Assembly: GCF_902506195.1 (NCBI RefSeq)
Contig: NZ_LR732817.1
Location: 3,191,407-3,255,406, forward strand
Direction: 5' to 3'
Source: Citricoccus sp. K5
Lineage (GTDB): Bacteria > Actinomycetota > Actinomycetes > Actinomycetales > Micrococcaceae
Length of the DNA stretch: 64,000 nucleotides
The position numbers and the translations under genes are program-made. Shown piece after piece: positions 33,437-42,700 of the stretch (positions are counted from its first letter, which is position 1; the number at the start of each line of letters is the position of its first letter). The notes beneath the pieces were generated by a model that saw nothing but the letters and a program-made list of their open reading frames with translations, had not been told where the DNA came from and did not search any database.

Positions 33437-34219
33437 TCAGGCCACCCCCAGCTTCGCGAGGGAGGCCAGCACGTTGTCCGGGGTGGGGTCCGTGATCTCG
33501 CCGGCGAGCTGACCGTCAGCCAGCAGGACCACGCGGTCGGCGTAAGCGGCGGCCTTCGGATCGTGGGTGACCATGATGACGGTCTGGCCCATCTCCCGAG
33601 AGGAGCGGCGCAGTAGGGAGAGCACCTCGGCACCGGTGGCGGAGTCGAGGTTGCCGGTCGGCTCGTCGCCGAACACCACGTCCGGGCGGGTCAGCAGGGC
33701 GCGGGCCACGGCCACGCGCTGCTGCTGGCCGCCGGAGAGCTGGTGGGGCTTGTGCTTGAGGCGGTCCGTCAGGCCGAGGATCCCCACGACGTCGGCCATC
33801 CAGGCCTGGTCCACCGGCTTGCCGGCCAGGTCCAGGGGCAGCACGATGTTCTGCTCCGCCGTCAGGGTGGGGACGAGGTTGAAGGCCTGGAAGACGAAGC
33901 CGATCCGGTCGCGGCGCAGTCGGGTCAGCTCGGTGTCGTTCAGGCCGGTGATCTCCTGGCCGCCGAGGACGATGGAGCCGGAGTCCGCGGTGTCCAGGCC
34001 GGCGAGGCAGTGCATGAGGGTGGACTTGCCGGAGCCGGAGGGGCCCATGATGGCGGTGAAGCGGCCTTCGGCGAAGTCCACGTCCACGCCGGCGAGGGCG
34101 TGGACCACAGCCTCGCCCTTGCCGTAGGTCTTGACGAGGCCGCGGGCCGAGATGGCGGTCGAGGGCGTGCCGGGGGAAGAGGGGGTGGTGGAGGCGATGA
34201 CGTCCGTACTGGTATCCAT
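33437..34219 (-). CDS. ABC transporter ATP-binding protein (MacB/LolD-type)
   Basis: The 260-residue ATPase has Walker A GPSGSGKST, Q-loop FVFQAFNLVPTLTAEQNI, signature LSGGQQQRVAVARA and Walker B VVFGDEPTGNLD, then MVTHDPKAA. This is textbook for the MacB/LolD branch. It is three bases upstream of its permease on the same strand. ATG 34219 (MDTSTDV) is preferred over GTG 34228; neither has a good SD. Its upstream region is shared with the divergent lactate-permease-like gene and contains a GTCATCC...GGATGAC palindrome. Confidence 0.9.
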   Translation of the reverse strand: MDTSTDVIASTTPSSPGTPSTAISARGLVKTYGKGEAVVHALAGVDVDFAEGRFTAIMGPSGSGKSTLMHCLAGLDTADSGSIVLGGQEITGLNDTELTRLRRDRIGFVFQAFNLVPTLTAEQNIVLPLDLAGKPVDQAWMADVVGILGLTDRLKHKPHQLSGGQQQRVAVARALLTRPDVVFGDEPTGNLDSATGAEVLSLLRRSSREMGQTVIMVTHDPKAAAYADRVVLLADGQLAGEITDPTPDNVLASLAKLGVA

Positions 34220-34287
34220 GCCACCCACTCAACCGGTTTCACTGCCGCAATGAATCCACCGACGGGCCTGTTCCGTGGCCGATCAGG

Positions 34288-34305
34288 GTCATCCTCAGGG
34301 ATGAC
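34288..34305. promoter_or_regulatory. Palindrome GTCATCC-TCAG-GGATGAC (NarL-type operator-like)
   Basis: Perfect seven-base arms around four bases in the divergent region between the ABC transporter and lactate-permease-like operons. It covers about -54 to -37 relative to the proposed lctP-like leaderless start. The nearby NarL-family regulator (35881-36684) is a candidate binder. Confidence 0.5.
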
Positions 34306-34329
34306 TCGGGGTCCTCCCGGACTCGGGGG

Positions 34330-34335
34330 TAGCAT
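34330..34335 (+). promoter_or_regulatory. -10 box, lactate-permease-like gene (leaderless start)
   Basis: TAGCAT, six bases (TCGACG), then GTG 34342; no SD at that start. Confidence 0.45.
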
Positions 34336-34341
34336 TCGACG

Positions 34342-35874
34342 GTGCGGGGGCCGAGTCCGGTTCCCGCGAACAGGATGTCCAGCAGAAGGTGGAGGCCGTC
34401 AGTGGATGTGGTCATGGCGGCTCTGCCGATCGTGCTGACCCTTGGACTACTCCCGACGAAACTCCCCTCCTGGGTGGCGCCCGGTGCAGGTCTGACGGCC
34501 GCGCTGGTGATCGCCGTGGCCTGGTTCGCCACCCCGTGGTCTGATGTGGGGGCGGCCTTCGGCGGTGGCGCCGGGACAGTCGTGGAGGTGCTGGCCATCA
34601 TCGGCGGCGGCATCCTGCTGTCCCGGGTCATGGACCGCACCGGCGGCCAGCAGCGGATCGCGATCTGGCTCTCTGCCGGCGGCGGGCCCACCGTCTCCAC
34701 GGCGCTGCTGATGGTGACGGGCGTGGTGCCGTTCCTGGAGTCCGTGACGGGTTTCGGGGTGTCCGTGATCATCGGGCTGCCGCTGCTGCTGGCCCTGGGA
34801 TTCACGCCCCTGCGTGCAGCGCTGCTCTCGCTGCTCGGCCTGACCGTGGCGCCCTGGGGGTCCATGGCACCGGGCACCCTGCTCGGCGCCGAGATCGCCG
34901 GCGTCCCGCTGATGGACATGGGCCTGGCCTCCGGGGCCTTCAACATCGTGGCCTTCGTGGGCGGCGGGACCCTGGCCGCCATCGTGGCGGGCCGCGGCTC
35001 CCACGAGGTGGGAGCCCACCGGGGGGCGCTGACGTGGAAGGCCTACTCCGTGTGGGCCGCCACCGGGTTCACCGCCGGGCTCGTGCAGGGTTCGGTCGTC
35101 GTGCTGGCCAACCTGCTTCTCGGCACGGCCGTGGCCGGCGCCGTCGGTTCCCTGGTCATGGCCGCGCTGTGGGCCGTGATCATCAGCCGGGGCAAGCTCC
35201 AGCCCACCCCCTGGCGGTACCTCTCCCCGTACCTGATCCTGCTCATCGGGACGATCGCCGGTCAGGTCATCGAGCGGACCCTGCTGCCCAACGGCGTGGG
35301 GGCCGTGCTGGGCTCCCCGGCCCTGTGGTCCATCAGCGGTGCCCTTGCGGGTGTGTGGATCCTGGCCATGGAACGGCACCACCGCTGGCTGCTGCCGCGT
35401 GAGACCGGGCGGATGTGGCTCGGCACGGCCATCCCGACCGGTCTCTACCTGCTGCTGGGCTACGCCATCTCCGGTGGTGGGCTGGCGGACAGCCTGGCCG
35501 CCGCCCTCACCTCCCTCGGGGGTGGATTCCTGTTCCTGGTGCCGTTCATCGGTGGACTCGGCGGCTACATCACCGCCTCCAACACGGGGGCGAACTCGAT
35601 GTTCGGTGGCACCCAGACCGCCGCTGCCCACGCCCTCGGGGTGGAGCCGCTCTGGGTCATGGGCGGGCAGAACGCCGCCGCCGGCCTCGGCTGCCTGACG
35701 AGCCCCGCCCGGATCGAGCTGGCCTACCGGCTGGCGCAGCCTCACGTGCGCGAGGACACCCCCGGGCGGACGCTCAGCCGGGGCGCCCTGCTGCGGGTCA
35801 CCATGCCCTTCTTCCTTGCCTGCCTGGTGATCTGGGGCTTCGCCTGCCTGTTGTTCCTGCCCGCCGCTGGGTGA
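34342..35874 (+). CDS. L-lactate permease (LctP) family transporter
   Basis: The protein is about 510 residues if it starts at GTG 34342, or about 490 from GTG 34402. It has 12 or more hydrophobic segments and the LctP-family stretches AIIGGGILLSRVMDRTGGQ, PFLESVTGFGVSVIIGLPLL, LGLTVAPWGSMAPGT and ITASNTGANSMFGGTQ. It imports L-lactate or glycolate with protons. GTG 34342 has a leaderless -10 (TAGCAT) six bases upstream. GTG 34402 instead has GGAGG (34391-34395) six bases upstream and starts just before the first TM, so the start is open. It may feed the hydroxyacid dehydrogenase at 10549. It converges on the NarL regulator gene with a six-base gap. Confidence 0.87.
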   Translation: MRGPSPVPANRMSSRRWRPSVDVVMAALPIVLTLGLLPTKLPSWVAPGAGLTAALVIAVAWFATPWSDVGAAFGGGAGTVVEVLAIIGGGILLSRVMDRTGGQQRIAIWLSAGGGPTVSTALLMVTGVVPFLESVTGFGVSVIIGLPLLLALGFTPLRAALLSLLGLTVAPWGSMAPGTLLGAEIAGVPLMDMGLASGAFNIVAFVGGGTLAAIVAGRGSHEVGAHRGALTWKAYSVWAATGFTAGLVQGSVVVLANLLLGTAVAGAVGSLVMAALWAVIISRGKLQPTPWRYLSPYLILLIGTIAGQVIERTLLPNGVGAVLGSPALWSISGALAGVWILAMERHHRWLLPRETGRMWLGTAIPTGLYLLLGYAISGGGLADSLAAALTSLGGGFLFLVPFIGGLGGYITASNTGANSMFGGTQTAAAHALGVEPLWVMGGQNAAAGLGCLTSPARIELAYRLAQPHVREDTPGRTLSRGALLRVTMPFFLACLVIWGFACLLFLPAAG

Positions 35875-35880
35875 TTCCGG

Positions 35881-36684
35881 TTACGGCGTGACCAGGCCCG
35901 CCCGGTAGGCCGTCACGACGGCCTGGACGCGGTCCCGGGCCCCGAGCTTGGCGAGCACCCGGCCCACGTGGGTCTTCACGGTGGCCTCAGACAGGAACAA
36001 CCCGGCGGCGATCTCCTGGTTGGAGTCACCGCGCGCCATCAGCACGAGCACCTCACGCTCCCGCGGCGTCAGCGAATCCACGGAGGCCGTCTCCTGCTGG
36101 CGCCGATCGTCGGCAGCCTGGTCGCGGCGCAGGGTCGGCGCCATGTGGTCCAGGAGGCGGCGCGTGGTGGAGGGGGCGATCACGGCATCCCCGCGGTGCA
36201 CCGTGCGGATCGCCGCGAGCAGCTCTTCCGGCGGCGCATCCTTCAGCAGGAACCCGGACGCCCCCGCCTCGATCGCCTCCAACGCGTATTCGTCCAGATC
36301 AAAAGTTGTCAGCACCACGACGCGCGGTCCCACCGGTTCCCCGGCGGCACCACCCGGCGAACTCGGGTGGGCGGCGCGGCCGCTCCCCGGGCGGCCTGAG
36401 GCGGCGCGATCAGCCGCGGCCGGTGCGGGGCCGGCATCGGGCGATTGGGGCAGCAGGGCACGCGTGGCGGAGATGCCGTCCATCTGCGGCATGCGGATGT
36501 CCATCAGCACCACGTCGGCACTGCGGACGGCGGGGGAGGCCACGGCGTCCCGGCCGTTGGAGGCCTCGGCCACGACCTCGAGGTCCGGCTGGGAGTTGAT
36601 GAGCATGGCCAGGCCGGAGCGGACGAGTTGCTGGTCGTCCACCAGGGCCACGCGAATGGCTGCGGGTTGCTGGGTCTCGATCAC
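35881..36684 (-). CDS. Two-component response regulator, NarL/LuxR family, with receiver insertion
   Basis: The 267-residue regulator has a receiver domain with Asp62 as phospho-acceptor (VVLMDIRMPQMDG), the usual VVLTTFDLDEYALEAI and FLLKDAPPEEL. A LuxR-type HTH occupies about 200-262 (LTPREREVLVLMARG...EATVKTHVGRVLAKLGARDR). Between helix 3 and strand 4 (about 79-117) there is a 35-40 residue Pro/Ala/Gly-rich insertion that typical NarL regulators lack. It starts at GTG 36684, 57 bases after the kinase stop. It is the last gene of a four-gene operon and probably phosphorylated by the kinase encoded just upstream. Possible targets include the palindrome at 34288-34305. Confidence 0.9.
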   Translation of the reverse strand: MIETQQPAAIRVALVDDQQLVRSGLAMLINSQPDLEVVAEASNGRDAVASPAVRSADVVLMDIRMPQMDGISATRALLPQSPDAGPAPAAADRAASGRPGSGRAAHPSSPGGAAGEPVGPRVVVLTTFDLDEYALEAIEAGASGFLLKDAPPEELLAAIRTVHRGDAVIAPSTTRRLLDHMAPTLRRDQAADDRRQQETASVDSLTPREREVLVLMARGDSNQEIAAGLFLSEATVKTHVGRVLAKLGARDRVQAVVTAYRAGLVTP

Positions 36685-36741
36685 GTTTCCATCATCTCCT
36701 GTCAGGTGCTCCCAGCGCTGCGGATGTGCACGGCCGGCGCC

Positions 36742-38019
36742 TCAGATCTCCTGGTAGGGCACGGCGGCGCGGACGGAGAATCCACCGCCCTGCCGGGGAC
36801 CGGCCTGGACGGTGCCGCCGAACAGGGCGATGCGTTCGCGCAGGCCGAGGAGGCCCTGCTGGGAGCCCTTGGTGGACTCCGAGGCGGCGGCTCCGCGGCC
36901 GTTGTCCGTGACCTCGATCTCGAGGCCGGTGTTGGTCCAGCTCAGCAACACGGTGGCCCGGGCGTTCGGGCCACCGTGGCGGACGGTGTTGGTCAGGGAC
37001 TCCTGCACGGCGCGGTAGGCCGCCAGCTCGCCGCCGGTCGGCAGGGCCCGGCGGGGATTGCCCTGCGCCGTGTAGTCCACGTCCAGGCCGGTCAGGCGGA
37101 TGGTGTTGATGAGGTCCTCGAGGTCCACCAGACCGGGCTGCGGGTGGAACTCGGTGGCCTCCGGTCCGCGGAGCACGCCCAGCAGGCGGCGCATCTCGCC
37201 GAGGGCCTTGCGGCCGGTCTCGGAGATGGTTCCCAGGGTGTTGACGGCGACCTGCGGGTCGTGCGCGCCGGCGTACCGGCCGCCGTCGGCCTGGGTGATG
37301 ATGACCTGCAGCGAGTGGGCGACGATGTCATGCATCTCCCGCGCGATGTGGTTGCGTTCGTCTGCGGCCGCCAGTTCGCGTTCCTGCGCCGCCTCCACCT
37401 CGAGCTGCCGGGCCCGGTCCCGCAGTTGCTCCATGGCCAGGCGGCGGGTGCGGGCGAGGTCGCCGAAGGCCCACGCTGCCAGCACGATCGCGGCGGCCCC
37501 CACGGCGAAGGACACGGCGATCACGGCCTGTTGGGTTACATCGCCGGCCATCGCCGCATTGTTGTTGGAGATCAGATCAGCACCCGGATCCAGGAAGGAG
37601 GGCGGGGCATAGGCGATCTTGAGCCCGTTGAGCACGGCCCCCGCGAGGGCGGTGCCCAGGCCGGCGAACGAGGCCCACCGGGGCCCGTTCACTGCGAGGC
37701 TGTGCACCATCATCGGCACGATGACAATCGAGGGCAACAGATCTGGACCGATCAGCAGCTGCACGAGGCAGAAGAACACCGTGATGCCGGCCGCCAGCAC
37801 GGGCCGCCACCGGCGGATGGCCCAGGGGGCGAGCTGGCCGACCGAGATGGCGAAGGCCAGCAGCTGCCACGGCAGTGCCGAGGTCTCCGGATTACCCACC
37901 GGCGCCGCGGCTCCGATGGAGATGAAGGAGAAGGTGCACACCAACAGGCAGGCCACCAGTACGTCTGTGACGACGGGATGGCCACGGAAAAAGGAGTCGA
38001 TCCGGCGCAGCGGGTTCAC
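36742..38019 (-). CDS. Sensor histidine kinase, HisKA_3 (NarX/LiaS/DesK-like)
   Basis: The 425-residue membrane kinase has five to six N-terminal TMs (about 15-200) without a large sensor domain, a coiled linker, and a HisKA_3 domain with His230 in NHIAREMHDIVAHSL. A HATPase domain follows (VQESLTNTVRHGG, TDNGRGA, then GLLGLRERIALFGG). Membrane-only sensing suits DesK-like kinases that respond to membrane state. GTG 38019 is chosen because it overlaps the nitronate-monooxygenase stop by four bases. It forms a pair with the NarL regulator 57 bases downstream. Confidence 0.9.
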   Translation of the reverse strand: MNPLRRIDSFFRGHPVVTDVLVACLLVCTFSFISIGAAAPVGNPETSALPWQLLAFAISVGQLAPWAIRRWRPVLAAGITVFFCLVQLLIGPDLLPSIVIVPMMVHSLAVNGPRWASFAGLGTALAGAVLNGLKIAYAPPSFLDPGADLISNNNAAMAGDVTQQAVIAVSFAVGAAAIVLAAWAFGDLARTRRLAMEQLRDRARQLEVEAAQERELAAADERNHIAREMHDIVAHSLQVIITQADGGRYAGAHDPQVAVNTLGTISETGRKALGEMRRLLGVLRGPEATEFHPQPGLVDLEDLINTIRLTGLDVDYTAQGNPRRALPTGGELAAYRAVQESLTNTVRHGGPNARATVLLSWTNTGLEIEVTDNGRGAAASESTKGSQQGLLGLRERIALFGGTVQAGPRQGGGFSVRAAVPYQEI

Positions 38020-39224
38020 GGAGCGAGGTCCCCCAGGATCTCCGCGGCCGGGGCCATGCGCGTCCGGGCGGACCCGACGCCGGCCCACAGGCTCACGGCC
38101 TCCGCGTCACCGGCCGCGGTGGCCGCTGCCCGCAGGGGCTGGGTCAGGACGTTGACCTCCGGGTAGGCGGCCGGGGCGTCGGCATGGTCGCGCATGAACC
38201 GGTTCTCCAGGCCGCGCGCCCAACGCCCGGAGTAGGCGCGGGTCAGCGCGGTGCGGGCGGAGCCGTCGTCGTGAGTGAAGTGGGTGCCGGCGGCGGCCTG
38301 CTCCAGGGCCGCGCGCTGCAGGGCGGAGGTGCCGGCCTCCTCGGCCCGCAGGAACACGGTGCCGCACTGGGCGGCGGTGGCACCGGCGGCCAGCACGGCA
38401 CGCACCCCGTCCGTGTCCATGATCCCGCCGGCGGCGAACAGGGGGACCTCGGGCCCGACGCCGGCCCGCACCTCGGCGAGCAGCTCGGCTAGGGCGGTGG
38501 TGCCGGGGGCGGCCTGGGGATCGTGGACGGAGCGGTGGCCGCCGGATTCGGGCCCCTGGACGCTGAGCACGTCGGCGCCGTGGGCCAGGGCGGCGATGGC
38601 CTCCTCGACGGTGGTCACGGTGACCCCGAGGACGCAGCCGGCGGCGTGCAGGCGGTCGAAGACCTCGGCGGCGGGGAGCCCGAAGGTGAAGGTGACCAGC
38701 GGCCAGGCGCCGGCCTCGGCGGCCTCGAGCTTGGCGTCCCAGCCGTCCATCGCGTCCGGGTCCACGGTCAGGCCCTGGGTGGAAGGGACGTCGGCGCCGG
38801 GCAGGTCCACACCGAGGGCCGCCGCCTCGGCGAGCAGCGCGGAACGGTAGGCGGCCACCTCGGCCGCGCGCCGGCGTCGTGCCTCGGAGCCCGGTGCCCT
38901 GCGGGCGGCAGGGACGGCGGTGTTGGCCGGCTCGGGGACGAAGAGGTTGACCCCGACGGCCCGGTCCGTGAACCGGCGGGCTGCCTCGACGTCAGCGACG
39001 AGCCGGTCCACCTGTCGCATACCGCCGGCCAGGAAGCCCAGGCCGCCGGCCGCCGAGACCGCTGCGGCGAGCTGCCAGGTGGAGGGTCCTCCGGCCATCG
39101 GCGCGGCGACCACGGGGACCGCGGGAGGGGTGAACTGCGGGGCGGTGTGCGGGGTGGCGTCGGGCGCGGCCGGAGAGGCGAACGGAGAGCCGGTGAGCGG
39201 GGTGCCGGGTGAATCAGAGCTCAT
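38016..39224 (-). CDS. Nitronate monooxygenase (2-nitropropane dioxygenase) family
   Basis: The 402-residue FMN-binding TIM-barrel enzyme oxidises nitronates to carbonyls with nitrite release. Visible motifs are VVAAPMAGGPSTWQLAAAVS near the N-terminus, VSAAGGLGFLAGG, FTFGLPAAEVFDRLHAAG, SVQGPESGGH (the phosphate/catalytic loop), VPLFAAGGIMDTDGV and ATAAQCGTVFLRAEEAG. It overlaps both neighbours by four bases, in an operon with a small membrane protein before it and a two-component system after it. That coupling is unusual for this metabolic enzyme and suggests the kinase/regulator pair governs or senses nitro or alkyl stress; this is inference only. Confidence 0.87.
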   Translation of the reverse strand: MSSDSPGTPLTGSPFASPAAPDATPHTAPQFTPPAVPVVAAPMAGGPSTWQLAAAVSAAGGLGFLAGGMRQVDRLVADVEAARRFTDRAVGVNLFVPEPANTAVPAARRAPGSEARRRRAAEVAAYRSALLAEAAALGVDLPGADVPSTQGLTVDPDAMDGWDAKLEAAEAGAWPLVTFTFGLPAAEVFDRLHAAGCVLGVTVTTVEEAIAALAHGADVLSVQGPESGGHRSVHDPQAAPGTTALAELLAEVRAGVGPEVPLFAAGGIMDTDGVRAVLAAGATAAQCGTVFLRAEEAGTSALQRAALEQAAAGTHFTHDDGSARTALTRAYSGRWARGLENRFMRDHADAPAAYPEVNVLTQPLRAAATAAGDAEAVSLWAGVGSARTRMAPAAEILGDLAP

Positions 39225-39616
39225 GGGTGGATTCTGGCACGGAGGGCGAGCACGTGCGTGATGCCGGCCGTGGCGAGCCCCGAGACGAGCATCGCGGCCA
39301 GGACGATCTCCTGGCCGGCGTCCGTGAACTGGGTGAGGAACGTACCCACGGCGACCATGGCGAGCAGCATGCCCAGCAGGGCCGGGCCGCGGCCGGTGGA
39401 GTCGGGGCGAGCGGGGCGGGTCTCGGCGACGGGATCGGTGATGTCCGCGGCGTAGCTGGAGGCCGAGATGACGTGGTGGACGGGCTCGGAGTCGGCCATT
39501 CCGTCCGTGGCCGGGATCGTGATGACGCGGAGGTCCTCGGCGGGGGTGTCAGTGGGGGTGGAATCAGGGTTGGCGGCGGTGGGGGCGGAGGTGGCGGTGA
39601 GGGTCGGCGTGCTCAT
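39221..39616 (-). CDS. Small two-TM membrane protein, first gene of the sensor operon
   Basis: The 131-residue protein is of unknown family. It has a Thr/Pro/Ala-rich cytoplasmic leader, a motif-like stretch (LRVITIPATDGMADSEPVHHV), and two hydrophobic segments (about 80-100 and 108-127). ATG 39616 follows CTGGAG with an SD-like distance; the frame stays open upstream without a domain. Its stop overlaps the nitronate-monooxygenase start by four bases. It could be a membrane partner of the kinase or a stress-sensing subunit. Confidence 0.65.
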   Translation of the reverse strand: MSTPTLTATSAPTAANPDSTPTDTPAEDLRVITIPATDGMADSEPVHHVISASSYAADITDPVAETRPARPDSTGRGPALLGMLLAMVAVGTFLTQFTDAGQEIVLAAMLVSGLATAGITHVLALRARIHP

Positions 39617-39721
39617 GTTCTCCAGAGTGCCCGCCGGGGCCGGTGCCGCAGAAGACACCGGAGGGTGAACCTGTGGCCCGCGGTGTACAACCAGGGGATG
39701 ACCCCGACCCTGTCGTTCTCC

Positions 39722-39768
39722 GTCGAGTCGGGGTGGGTATCTCGCCGAAACACCCACCCCAACTCGAC
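39722..39768 (-). terminator. Hairpin terminator after the GH65 gene
   Basis: Arms 39722-39738 and 39752-39768 pair over 17 bases with one G-U pair around a 13-base loop. It lies just past the stop of the GH65 gene on the minus strand. No T-tract. Confidence 0.55.
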
Positions 39769-39784
39769 ACACAACGCAGGTGGA

Positions 39785-42700
39785 TCAGAGGATGCCGAGC
39801 CGGTTGGCGTCCGGGGAGACACACGCCATGGGGTCCACAGACGCGGTCAGGGACGGGTGGCGGTTCAACAGCGGCACGGTCCACTTCTCGCCGGGATTCA
39901 TGGTCTTGTCCCGGCCCTCCACATTGAGGTGGATGGGATGGGCGGAGCCGTCGAGCAACTCCAGGGTGATGCAGTACTGGGTGATGCGCACGCTCAACGG
40001 TTGGCGCCGGAACCGGATGGTGAACTGCAGGCCGGGCAGTTCCACCGGGAGCAGCGGGTGCAGCCACAGGGTGTCCGCCCGGGTCTCCACGCCGGCGTAA
40101 CAACGGATGATCATGTCCACGGTGCCGGCCATGGCCCCCAGGTGGATGCCCTCGCGGGTGGTGCCGCCCTGGGTGTCGGACAGGTCCGCCTCGAGGGCCT
40201 CCTGGAAGAGTTCCCAGGAACTGGAGCGGTCCGTGCGGGCCGCGACCCAGCCGTGGACCAGGCGGGACAGGGTGGATCCGTGGGAGGTGCGGGCCAGGTA
40301 GTAATCCACGGTGGCCGCGAAGTCCTCCGAGGTGAAGTGGTACCCCATCCGGTTGAGGATGCCCTGGAGTTCCTCGGAGGAGAACAGGTAGGTGAGCATC
40401 AGCACGTCCGCCTGCTTGGAGAGCTTGTAGCGGTTCGTGGTGTCACCCTCGGCCTGCAGGATGAGGTCGAGCCGCCCGATGTTGCCGTACTTCGCCCGGT
40501 AGGCGTCCCAATCGAACTCCAGCAGCTCCTCGTAGCCGTCGAACTGGCTCATGACGCCGCCGTCCTGGAACGGCACCCGCAGCCGCAGGCTCAGATCCGC
40601 CCAGTGGTCAAGCTCGTCCTCGAAGACGTCCAGCCACTCGGTCAGTGGGTCGTCCAGTCCGTCCAGCCAGTGCACCAGCCGCACGGTCTCGGAGAGCACC
40701 CAGGACAGCAGCACGTTGGTGTAGGCGTTGTTCCGCACGCCGGAGCCGGAGGCTTCCGGGTAGCCGTCGTGGTACTCGTCCGGACCCATCACGCCGTGCA
40801 GCTCGTACCGGCCGCGCTCGGGGTTGAAATGGGTCATGGACACGAAGAACCGGCAGATCTCGACGAGCATCTCGGCGCCGTAATCCGAGACGAAGGTCTG
40901 GTCCTGCGTGGCCTCCACGTAACGCAGCACGGAGTATGCCACGGCCAGGGAGACGTGCCGCTGGCGGTGCGAGTTGTCCGGCATCCACTGCTGGGAGCGT
41001 TCGTTCCACAGCTCGGTGGGGGTCTCCTCGCGACCGTCGGACCCGGACTGCCAGGGGAACATGGCGCCCTGGTATCCCTCGGCGCGGGCGTTGGCACGGG
41101 CCTCACCGAGCCGGCGGTAGCGGTACATCAGCAGGCCGCGAGTCAGTTCCGGCCGGCGCAGTGTCAGCATGGGATAGATGAAGATCTCATCCCAGAAGAT
41201 GTGCCCGCGGTAGCCCTCGCCGTGCAGGCCACGGGCGCCCAGGCCGGCGTCCAGGTCCCGGCGGGAGCCGAAGCTGGTCTGCAGCACGTGGAAGGTGTGC
41301 AGGTTCAGGGCCAGCTGGTGGCGCTGATTGGCCCCCTTCCGGACCAGGGCCTCGGTGGCGTCGAGCCGGGTGGCCGGGGGAAGCAGGTGGCCGTGCTGCT
41401 CCGGGGCCTGGTCCAGTTTCACGGCGAAGCGGGACCAATTGATGCCCCACATCTCCTCGTGGTAGGTCAGCAGCTGGCGGAACGAGCCGGTCCGCTCGAT
41501 GCGCTTGGCCGCGTTGTGCCAGACCGAGGAGATGGCGTGATCGTGGGTGTTGGCCGCCGCCGCGATCTTGTCGAACATCACCGGCACGCCCTCGGCGAGC
41601 TCGATCGCGATGTCATGGCCGATCACCGTGGAACCCAGTTCCACCGGGGTGCGGACCGGTTCGGGTGCATCGGCGGGGGACTGGAAGCGGGTCCGGGCGG
41701 CGGTGGCCACGTGCACCCGTGACTGGCTGGTCACGGTCTCCAGCAGGACGGTCTCCCCGTCGACCTCCCGGGCCTGGACCGGCTCCCAGTGGTCCGAGGC
41801 GAGCTCCCGGTCATCGGCCACGTTCTGGTTGGACACGCGGCCGTCGATCATGGACCGCACCGAGGCCGTGCCGGTCCAGTCCTCGGCCTCCACCGTCAGT
41901 TCCATTGCGGCCAGGTGGTGGCCGGCGAAGGACTGGAACTGGCGGGTGCTGACCCGGGTGGTGCGGCCACGATCGTCCCGGAACCGCATGGTGCGGCTCA
42001 GCAGACCCCGGCGCAGGTCCAGCTCCTGGCGGTAGGAGACCATGTTCGGGTTGCCCGGCACCAGTTCCTCGCCGTTGTCCAGGGTGACCAACACGAAGGT
42101 CCAGTCCGGGGCGTTGACCATGTGCTCGGTCTCCACCGTCCTGCCCTGGACCGTGGACGTCAGCCGGTTGAAGACGCCGGCCACGTACGTCCCGGGGTAG
42201 TGGGTGGGGCCGGCGGTGGTGCCGGGGACGGAGCCACGCGTGCCCCAGTAGCCGTTGGCCAGGGTGCAGAGGGCCTCCCGGGTGCCCTCCTCTGCCGGGT
42301 CGAAATGGTCATAGGCCAGCACCCAGTTCGGGTCGAAGGGCCGTGTGGTGCGCTGCTCCAGGTGCAGCATGGTGATGTCCTCCACCACCACGTCAGCGCC
42401 GGCGATCTTGAGCCGGTCCGGGTCACGCGCCCGGTCCACGCCGACCACCAGGCCGAAGCCGCCGTCGTGCGCCGCCTGCACTCCGGAGGCCGCGTCCTCA
42501 AGGACGATCGCATCCACCGGTTCCACGCCCAGCTGCTGGGCGGCCAGCCGGAACATCGCCGGGTCGGGTTTGCCGGGCAGGCCCCGTTCCAGGGCGGTGT
42601 TGCCGTCCACCACCACGTCGAAGAGCTTGTCCACGTGTCCGGCTCCCAGCACTGCCGCGGAGTTGCGGGAGGAGGTGACGAGGGCGGTGGGCACGGAATC

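Noticed and set aside
39209-41722. Long plus-strand frame over the GH65 gene
   Set aside because: Composition is Gly/Val/His shadow; the GH65 domain on the minus strand is intact.
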